Assembly: GCA_900754495.1 (NCBI GenBank)
Contig: CAAEDC010000063.1
Location: 1-12,390, forward strand
DNA from: Eggerthellaceae bacterium
GTDB taxonomy: Bacteria > Actinomycetota > Coriobacteriia > Coriobacteriales > Eggerthellaceae
Direction of reading: 5' to 3'
DNA: 12,390 nt
The notes beneath the pieces were generated by a model. That model did not search any database and was not told where the DNA came from. It was given only the letters and a program-made list of their open reading frames with translations. Both the position numbers and the translations under genes were made by a program. Below, piece by piece: positions 7,872 to 12,390 of this stretch. The first letter of the stretch is position 1; the number at the start of each line of letters is the position of its first letter.

Positions 7872-9116
7872 TTACGAGAGTCGTTTGAGGAACGTGGTCT
7901 GAGCGTCATGGCCTTCCGCCAAAACGCGATGCATGTCCGCCACGATGGTGCCCGTGTTGGTCATCTGCTGGTACATGTCCTGATCGGTGCACCACACATC
8001 TCCGTTTTGAACCGCTTTGAAGTTCTCGAGCAACGGGTTTTTCGCGACGAGGTCCGCAAGGGATTCAACGCCGCCGTCGACGGTCGAGTTGTAGATGATC
8101 ACGTCGACGTCTTTGGCAGTGGCGTAGAAATCCTCCATCTCCAGCGTGACGGTCGAGGTGGCGCTATCGTCGCCCAGGTCGCTGAAGATGTACTCCCCTC
8201 CGGCGAGCCGGATCATCTGGGGAACGTAGTCGCCCGACTTGCGCGTGACCGCCGCACCGTTGGAGTTGATGTAGAAGAACGCCACCGTCTTTCCGGTAGG
8301 ATCGTCGTTGACGACCTCTTCGACTTGCTCCGCCTGCGCGTCGAAGACGCTTGCGGCAAGATCCTCCTTGCCGAGGAGGGTGCCGTACAGCTTGATCCAT
8401 TCCAGGCGGCCGAGGGCTTGCGACTCGTAGCTGGATTGATCGACCAGCACGGTGACACCCAGGTTCTGCAGTTTCTCCTTGACCTCGGGGCTGTGGTTGA
8501 TCATGGTCGATTCCACAGCAAGCGACGTGCCGGATTCCAGGACGATCTCGTAGTCGGGGGCGTTGTATTTTCCCGCGTAGGTTATGGCGCCCGACTCCAT
8601 CGCAGCGTTGAAGCTGTCGATGGGGCAATGATCCAAAAGGATGCCCGATACGCCGATCGCGTCGATCGCGTCAAGGGCGTCGAACAGGCACACTATGTTG
8701 GCGGCGACCATGTAGATGTTGTCGAGCGGCTGTTGGATGACGGTTATGTCCTCGGAGAGCCCCTCGGGCGCCTCCGCTCCCTCGGGCACCACGAAAAACC
8801 TCGTGCCGTCCGCGATGCAGATCAGGCTATAGCCGCCTTCGAATCGGTCGATGCTGAAATTCTCGGCATGGGAGAGCTCGGTGCTGCCGACGGGCTGCCA
8901 ACCGCATCCAAGATCGACATCGCGCCAGGAAGCCTGCTCCTGATTCTGGCTCGCGGTCGCATCGACGCCGTTCTGCGCACCCACGCCGGTAGAGCCGCAG
9001 GACGAGAGGACAAGGCAGAGCAACGCCGCCATGCCGATGGCGATGGCGGCGTTGAGCGGGCGGATGCGGTTGAACCGCCCGCCGGCGGACGCGACGTCGG
9101 GCGTAAGGCGCCTCAT
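7872..9116 (-). CDS. ABC transporter substrate-binding lipoprotein (metal-chelate/tetrapyrrole class)
   Basis: A 414-aa extracytoplasmic binding protein for the FecCD permease. The N-terminus has Arg residues (2, 3, 14, 17, 19), a hydrophobic run 23-37 and lipobox L-S-S-C with the lipid-anchored Cys40, followed by a polar linker to about residue 65. The body resembles class III periplasmic binding proteins (Peripla_BP_2, BtuF/FhuD type): DNIYMVAANIVCLFDALD near 131-148, a DYEIVLESGTSLAVES segment, SYESQALGRLEWIKLYGTLLGKED around 230-255 (the conserved long central-helix entry seen in siderophore/heme/cobalamin binders), and a C-terminal GDVWCTDQDMYQQMTNTG. The ligand cannot be read from sequence. 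The B12 riboswitch and CbiK in the same transcript suggest a corrinoid, cobalt chelate or tetrapyrrole. The start at 9116 follows AGGGGGA and overlaps the upstream gene stop as ATGA. Confidence 0.9.
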   Translation of the reverse strand: MRRLTPDVASAGGRFNRIRPLNAAIAIGMAALLCLVLSSCGSTGVGAQNGVDATASQNQEQASWRDVDLGCGWQPVGSTELSHAENFSIDRFEGGYSLICIADGTRFFVVPEGAEAPEGLSEDITVIQQPLDNIYMVAANIVCLFDALDAIDAIGVSGILLDHCPIDSFNAAMESGAITYAGKYNAPDYEIVLESGTSLAVESTMINHSPEVKEKLQNLGVTVLVDQSSYESQALGRLEWIKLYGTLLGKEDLAASVFDAQAEQVEEVVNDDPTGKTVAFFYINSNGAAVTRKSGDYVPQMIRLAGGEYIFSDLGDDSATSTVTLEMEDFYATAKDVDVIIYNSTVDGGVESLADLVAKNPLLENFKAVQNGDVWCTDQDMYQQMTNTGTIVADMHRVLAEGHDAQTTFLKRLS

Positions 9117-9682
9117 CGATCCCCCTTGCGCCGGAGCACGACGACCAGCACGGCGATGACGGCAACCGTCAGCACGGCTCCGCCGATGATCAGCGGAAGG
9201 TTGATGGCGGAGGCGCCGTTTTCGTTCGCAGCGGTTTCGGCATCGGCATCCGCTCCAGCATTGCCGGACGCGTCGGAGCCGTCGACTGCCTGGATGGTCG
9301 AAGAATCGAACGTCAGGGTGTAGTCGATCATATGGGGCGCGCTCATCGCGACGGTCTCCGCGCTGACGGGCAGCGCCTCGTCGAGAGCTGAGACGGGGAT
9401 CTCGAACGTGGAGCCCCCGTCGAGGGTGACGGGCTGGTATTCCGCTCCGTCAACCACCATCAGGTCGTAGTTGGAGCTGCTCCAGACGATCGTCGCGGTC
9501 ATCTCCCCGCCCTCGATTTCGATCGCCGCGGGGGATTCCACGGTCGATTTGCCGGATCCTCCGCCAAGCTCCACCTCGATCGAGTAGGACCCGTCGGCGG
9601 GAGCCTCTTGCGCCATCGCCGCCGCCGGGATGATGGGCGCCACGGCAAGGCTCAAGGCGAGGATTGCGATCAGTTTCTTCAT
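9113..9682 (-). CDS. Exported membrane-anchored protein with NEAT-like/CbiK C-terminal-related domain
   Basis: A 189-aa protein with a signal peptide (MKK, hydrophobic to about residue 20, likely cleavage after AMA at 24), one extracellular domain (about 28-133), a low-complexity Ala/Asp/Asn/Gly linker (134-160) and a C-terminal membrane helix (161-183) ending RRKGDR. There is no LPXTG motif, so it is held by its helix. The domain pattern (G-S-Y-x-I-x-V, then I-x-G-G-x-M-T-A-x-I, a Y-D-L-M strand, F-E-I-P-V, and Y-T-L-T-F at the end) parallels the C-terminal domain of the CbiK-like protein encoded just upstream. It also broadly resembles NEAT (heme-binding) domains; that family link is a judgement by eye. 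The ATG has GGAAGGAT 7 nt upstream. It probably cooperates with the exported chelatase and binding protein in passing a tetrapyrrole or metal ligand to the transporter. Confidence 0.82.
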   Translation of the reverse strand: MKKLIAILALSLAVAPIIPAAAMAQEAPADGSYSIEVELGGGSGKSTVESPAAIEIEGGEMTATIVWSSSNYDLMVVDGAEYQPVTLDGGSTFEIPVSALDEALPVSAETVAMSAPHMIDYTLTFDSSTIQAVDGSDASGNAGADADAETAANENGASAINLPLIIGGAVLTVAVIAVLVVVLRRKGDR

Positions 9683-9714
9683 TGCGGATCCTTCCGAATG
9701 CGCGGATCGTGTGC

Positions 9715-11058
9715 TTATGCCTGGATGCTGTCGGCGGGAATGCCGTTCGCGGTGAAGGTCAGCGTCCTATCGTACCACTGCTCCTTTTTGGTGCTCCACG
9801 CGGCGCAGGGGGTTTCCACATTCAGCTGCTCGACGGGAACCTCGTAGGTGTAGCGCCCGTCGGCGTCTTCGACAAAGGGGATGAAGTTGCTGTCAGAGGC
9901 ATTGGCGGCTTCGTCAGCCGTGCCCATGAACAGTTTGCCGTATCCCGTCCCGCCCAAGGTGATCACGCAGGTCATTGCGCCATCGGCAACCGTCAGGCTG
10001 GCAGCTTCGATATTGAACATGCTCGAATCGGAATCGACGGCGATGTCGTAGGTCCCCTCGGCGATCTGGCTGGCGCTCAGCGGATCGGTGGTCGTCGGTT
10101 GGGCCGATTCCGGCACATCCAGGCTGGGCGAATCGATGGCTTCCTGCACGTGGCGCACGTAGATCTCGTCGACGGCTGCGATCTGGCCGATGCCCTCGAT
10201 GACGCTTTGCGTTTGGAAGCCCGCCGCCGTGAATTTGGCCGCCCAGGATTCGGCGTCGTCCGCGTTTGCCATGTCGTTGTTGGCGTGGTCGCCGGCGACG
10301 ACCATGAACGGGCGCAGGACGGCTTTGGAATATCCTGCCGCTTGGGCGGCGGCGATAACGTCTTCGCAGGTGGGGGAGGCTTCGACGGTGCCGACGAAAT
10401 ACTGGGTCAGCCCCTGGGCGTCAAACGTCTGCTGCATCGTCGTGTAGTCCTGGTTGGATGCCGCTTCGGTGCCGTGGCCCATGAGCACGATGGCGGTTTG
10501 CCCGTCGTCGAAGCGCGCCATATCGTCGGCGATGGCGGTGGCGGTTTCGGAGTAATCCTGCTCGGAGGTCAGAAGCGGAGCGCCAAGCGAAACGGTTTCG
10601 AATTTGTCTTGGTACGAGGCGAGCGCGTTCGCCAGATCGGTGTATTCCAGGCCCGCCATAAGATGGGTGGGCTGGACGATGAGCTCGGTCACGCCGTCGG
10701 AGACGCAGCGCTCGAGCGCTTCCTCGATGTTGTCAACGACGATGCTGTCGCGCTCTTTCAGGATGTCGATGATGGTTTGCGCCGTGAACGCGCGGCGGAC
10801 GTCGTATTCCGGATAGCGTTCGCGGATGGCGCACTCGATCGCTCCGATGGTGATGTAGCGGGTGCTGGGGTAGCTTGTGCCGAAGCTCACCACCAGGATG
10901 ACGGGCTTGGCTGCGGCGCCCTTGCCGTTCTCGGCGCCTTGGCCGTCTTGCGCGGTGCCGGAGCATCCCGCAAGGCCGAACGCGGCAAGTCCCGCACCCG
11001 CGAGCGCTGCGCCGCCGAGGAACGACCTTCTCGAGAGAAACGTGCTGTCGGTGTTCAT
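9715..11058 (-). CDS. cbiK: Exported CbiK-type sirohydrochlorin cobaltochelatase with C-terminal accessory domain (Tat lipoprotein)
   Basis: A 447-aa protein in three parts. Residues 1-32 are a Tat leader (SRRSFLGG at 9-16, then an Ala/Gly/Leu-rich core) ending in lipobox L-A-G-C with Cys32, so a Tat-exported lipoprotein is predicted. Residues about 51-310 are the CbiK chelatase: VILVVSFGTSYPSTR (53-67), IVQPTHLMAGLEY (127-139), VLMGHGTE (191-198) with His195, and VVAGDHANNDMA (253-264) with His258. The last two match the two metal-site His residues of enterobacterial CbiK. Residues about 331-447 are an added beta-type domain related to the downstream 189-aa protein. Cytoplasmic CbiK is about 260-300 aa and lacks both ends. 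The start at 11058 is fixed by AGGA 7 nt upstream and by the leader; the frame is open to 11268 but that part overlaps the riboswitch leader. An exported CbiK is known in Desulfovibrio vulgaris (CbiK-P). The reaction here may be insertion of cobalt or another metal, or a handling role. Confidence 0.9.
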   Translation of the reverse strand: MNTDSTFLSRRSFLGGAALAGAGLAAFGLAGCSGTAQDGQGAENGKGAAAKPVILVVSFGTSYPSTRYITIGAIECAIRERYPEYDVRRAFTAQTIIDILKERDSIVVDNIEEALERCVSDGVTELIVQPTHLMAGLEYTDLANALASYQDKFETVSLGAPLLTSEQDYSETATAIADDMARFDDGQTAIVLMGHGTEAASNQDYTTMQQTFDAQGLTQYFVGTVEASPTCEDVIAAAQAAGYSKAVLRPFMVVAGDHANNDMANADDAESWAAKFTAAGFQTQSVIEGIGQIAAVDEIYVRHVQEAIDSPSLDVPESAQPTTTDPLSASQIAEGTYDIAVDSDSSMFNIEAASLTVADGAMTCVITLGGTGYGKLFMGTADEAANASDSNFIPFVEDADGRYTYEVPVEQLNVETPCAAWSTKKEQWYDRTLTFTANGIPADSIQA

Positions 11059-11077
11059 GATCTTCCTTTCTTCCTGA

Positions 11078-11100
11078 GGACGGGGTGATCCCCTGTGTCC
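11078..11100 (-). promoter_or_regulatory. Leader hairpin just upstream of the cbiK ribosome site
   Basis: Read on the - strand: GGAC-ACA-GGGG-ATCA-CCCC-GTCC, two stem blocks (4+4 bp) with a 3-nt one-sided bulge. It ends about 20 nt before the cbiK ATG, immediately before the purine-rich AGGAAGAAAGGAAG ribosome region. It may influence translation start, or be an mRNA 5'-end structure left after riboswitch read-through. There is no T-run, so it is not a terminator. Confidence 0.4.
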
Positions 11101-11117
11101 GAATTCGGCAAGGGAGG

Positions 11118-11148
11118 AAGAAAGAAAAGCGCGTCCGAAAGGCGCGCT
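11118..11148 (-). terminator. Intrinsic terminator, probable riboswitch expression platform
   Basis: On the - strand, AGCGCGCC-TTTC-GG-A-CGCGCT folds as an 8-bp stem with one bulged A and a 4-nt loop. It is followed directly by TTTTCTTTCTT. This is a good Rho-independent terminator, placed 60 nt before the cbiK start and about 100 nt after the B12 box. The likely logic is termination when cobalamin is bound and read-through when it is scarce. The competing antiterminator pairing was not worked out. Confidence 0.75.
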
Positions 11149-11239
11149 CTTGTCGATTTCCGCGCTCGGCGGAGATCTTGAGGCTGCGCTTCCTTCGGGG
11201 TTCACAAAGGAGCGGCGCTTCGGCTGAGCCGAAAGAGAG

Positions 11240-11386
11240 CGGCGAAGCAGTCTGGCTGAGGGCGGCAAGCCCCTTCACAGCAATGTCCCTTGCCCGGGAT
11301 TTCCACCCGGTTCCCTCCGCAAGCCCTTCTCCGAGGAGAAGAGTCGTTCCCTGCTGTTCTTTGTTCGTTCCCGTTGCCAAGAACTA
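11240..11386 (-). ncRNA. Cobalamin (B12) riboswitch aptamer
   Basis: Read on the - strand, the conserved core appears in order: GGGAA at 11315-11311, the P5 hairpin CCGGG-TGGAAAT-CCCGG (11310-11294; matches the GGTGxAAxTCC consensus), CTGTGA at 11280-11275, and the B12 box CTCAGCCAGACTGC at 11260-11247. A perfect TTCTCC-TC-GGAGAA hairpin (11340-11327) precedes the core. The 5' and 3' limits are approximate. It lies between a strong promoter and an intrinsic terminator in the leader of the cbiK-ABC operon, so it should repress that operon when cobalamin is plentiful. It does not control the + strand operon in this window. Confidence 0.93.
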
Positions 11387-11392
11387 GGTGCG

Positions 11393-11422
11393 ACTATAGA
11401 ACGAGCGCTTTTTCCCTGTCAA
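11393..11422 (-). promoter_or_regulatory. Sigma-70-type promoter of the riboswitch/cbiK/ABC operon
   Basis: On the - strand, a perfect -35 box TTGACA (plus-strand positions 11417-11422) is separated by 18 nt from TATAGT (11393-11398), one mismatch from the -10 consensus. Transcription should begin around 11386, right before the riboswitch aptamer, giving an untranslated leader of about 330 nt before cbiK. Confidence 0.85.
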
Positions 11423-11425
11423 ACC

Positions 11426-11444
11426 GAACCGTGCTGCACGGCTC
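11426..11444. promoter_or_regulatory. Palindrome next to the -35 box, possible operator
   Basis: The core CCGTGC-T-GCACGG (11429-11441) is a perfect 6-bp inverted repeat around one base. It extends as GA...TC after one mismatched pair to 8 of 9 paired positions. It sits 6 nt upstream of the -35 box of the riboswitch promoter, where a dimeric regulator could bind. No regulator is identified, and a chance palindrome in G+C-rich DNA is possible. Confidence 0.35.
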
Positions 11445-11672
11445 TTCGGCAAAGGCTCGAACGGATCTGCAAAAACGTTATTTGAACAGGTGAAACATCA
11501 GACGTTGCGAATTCTTGGATGGCGAAACGCAGGACGCGGCAGCTTTAACACTGTGCAGAATGCATAATCCGCTTTTGCCGGCTTTCCCGGCGAACTCGGA
11601 GAAGGCGTCTCGCTTGCTGCCCCCGAACGTTCGCTGGGCGCCCGCCGCGCGTCCCATGCGGCAGGCGCCCAG
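11445..11672. other. Gene-free intergenic region between divergent transcription units
   Basis: This is the main part of a stretch of about 330 bp (11423-11751) without a convincing gene. Its left end carries the riboswitch promoter and palindrome and its right end the possible hydrolase promoter. A minus-strand open frame of 91 codons (11478-11753) crosses it but has no recognisable domain, and its 5' end lies over the hydrolase start. No tRNA, repeat array or mobile element was seen. Confidence 0.6.
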
Positions 11673-11678
11673 TATAAT
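11673..11678 (+). promoter_or_regulatory. Possible -10 box of the hydrolase gene
   Basis: TATAAT occurs exactly once here in otherwise G+C-rich DNA, 73 nt before the hydrolase ATG. There is no good -35 box 16-18 nt upstream (the stretch reads roughly CGTCCC), so the promoter would rely on the -10 alone or an activator. Confidence 0.5.
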
Positions 11679-11751
11679 AAGATGGTTGCAGGATGTCCCC
11701 GTTGCGTTGGATGCGGGATGGGGGCGAGCGTTTGCGCTGCTAGGGGGTTTC

Positions 11752-12390
11752 ATGCAAAGCGGGATCGCTGAATCCGCTCTCAGCTATCCGTCCAAGGACG
11801 GCTCGACGACCATCCGCGCGCGCCTGTGGGCGCCCGCCGCACCGGACGGCGCGCCCGTCGCGCCGCGCGCCATCGTGCAGATCGTCCACGGCATGTGCGA
11901 GCACATGGGGCGCTACGACGAGTTCGCGCGCTTTCTCGCGGGCAACGGGTTCGCCGTATGCGGCGAGGATCACATCGGCCACGGCGAAAGCGCGTCCGAT
12001 CCCGCCGAATTCGGCCACATGCCGCCGCGCGAGGGCAAAGACGTCCTCATCGCCGACGTGTGCGCCCTGCGCCGTCTTATGCGGGAGCGTTTCGGGGAGG
12101 GCGTGCCGTATTTCCTGTTCGGGCATTCCATGGGAAGCTTCATCGTGCGCGCCTACCTTGCCCGCCCCTGCGCGCGCGACCTCTCCGGCGCCATCGTCTG
12201 CGGCACGGGCCAGCAGCCCCGCCTCCTCTCGGCGGCGGGCAACCTGCTCGCGCGCGCCATCGGGCGCGTGGCGGGGCCGCGCCGCCGCAGCGCCTTCATC
12301 GACGGGATGGGCGCGGGCGCCTATGGCAAGCGCATCCCCGACGCGCGCACGCCGTTCGACTGGCTGTCCACCGATCCGGCGGTCGTCGAC
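11752..12390 (+). CDS. Alpha/beta hydrolase, monoacylglycerol lipase / serine aminopeptidase S33 type (3' end outside window)
   Basis: Partial gene; the first 213 codons are in the window and the frame is open to the right edge. The sequence shows IVQIVHGMCEHMGRYDEFARFL (41-62; oxyanion-hole HG and the family's E-H-x-x-R-Y pattern), GEDHIGHGES (71-80), and nucleophile elbow FGHSMGSF with Ser126. The Asp and His of the triad lie beyond the window. This pattern is typical of the Hydrolase_4 family, which includes lysophospholipases and monoacylglycerol lipases. No signal peptide is seen, so it is probably cytoplasmic. AGGGGG about 5 nt before the ATG at 11752 supports this start. Codon use is very rich in G/C third positions. 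It runs divergently from the cbiK operon and has no evident link to B12. Confidence 0.88.
   Translation, partial: MQSGIAESALSYPSKDGSTTIRARLWAPAAPDGAPVAPRAIVQIVHGMCEHMGRYDEFARFLAGNGFAVCGEDHIGHGESASDPAEFGHMPPREGKDVLIADVCALRRLMRERFGEGVPYFLFGHSMGSFIVRAYLARPCARDLSGAIVCGTGQQPRLLSAAGNLLARAIGRVAGPRRRSAFIDGMGAGAYGKRIPDARTPFDWLSTDPAVVD

Noticed and set aside
7851..9323. Open frame of 490 codons on the + strand opposite the substrate-binding protein
   Set aside because: The - strand frame has lipobox, family motifs, ribosome site and operon overlaps; the + strand product looks like low-information antisense translation.
9664..11088. Open frame of 474 codons on the + strand opposite cbiK
   Set aside because: It is opposite a clear Tat-leader chelatase and has no domain or ribosome site.
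11059..11268. 70-codon upstream extension of cbiK
   Set aside because: It would translate the riboswitch B12 box and terminator and would bury the Tat leader inside the protein.
11478..11753. 91-codon frame on the - strand in the intergenic region
   Set aside because: No domain, no clear ribosome site, and it overlaps the hydrolase start and the possible -10 box.
1..12390. CRISPR array, insertion sequence, tRNA or rRNA
   Set aside because: No regularly spaced direct repeats, transposase motifs, terminal inverted repeats or cloverleaf pattern were noticed on reading the window; not tested by software.

Overview
The window is G+C-rich, densely packed bacterial DNA. It carries most of a late cobalamin (vitamin B12) biosynthesis operon on the + strand and a separate B12-riboswitch-controlled export/import operon on the - strand. 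Gene content (anaerobic-type CbiK, CbiC, CbiP and CbiB proteins), the high G+C and a Tat-lipoprotein leader of the SRRSFLGG...LAGC kind suggest a strictly anaerobic actinobacterium of the Coriobacteriia (Eggerthellaceae-like). That lineage is inferred from style, not proved.

Region 1 (1-5622, + strand) holds six head-to-tail genes joined by short overlaps or almost no spacing: a histidine phosphatase whose start lies before the window (probably alpha-ribazole phosphatase, CobC-like), cbiB, a PLP-dependent CobD/HisC-like threonine-phosphate decarboxylase, cbiP/cobQ, cbiC and cobK/cbiJ. They cover the aminopropanol arm (CobD), its attachment (CbiB), a,c-side or peripheral amidation (CbiP), two ring-modifying steps (CbiC, CobK) and nucleotide-loop maturation (phosphatase). 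The operon's promoter is outside the window.

Region 2 (5640-11422, - strand, read right to left) starts at a strong sigma-70-type promoter (TTGACA, 18 nt, TATAGT). It continues through a leader of about 330 nt with a cobalamin riboswitch and an intrinsic terminator. It then encodes an exported Tat lipoprotein form of the CbiK cobaltochelatase with an extra C-terminal beta-type domain, a small membrane-anchored protein carrying a related domain, a substrate-binding lipoprotein, a FecCD-type permease, and a FecE/BtuD-type ATPase with an unusual C-terminal domain of about 110 residues. The two operons converge with only 17 nt between stop codons.

Region 3 (11423-12390): a gene-free stretch of about 330 bp separates the riboswitch promoter from a divergent + strand alpha/beta hydrolase (monoacylglycerol lipase/serine aminopeptidase S33 type), cut off by the window end.

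The most interesting part is region 2. A chelatase predicted to sit outside the membrane, a second protein with the same accessory domain, and a metal-chelate/tetrapyrrole-type ABC importer are made together and are predicted to be switched off by B12. This looks like a surface system for handling cobalt, corrinoid or another tetrapyrrole, not a cytoplasmic biosynthetic step.
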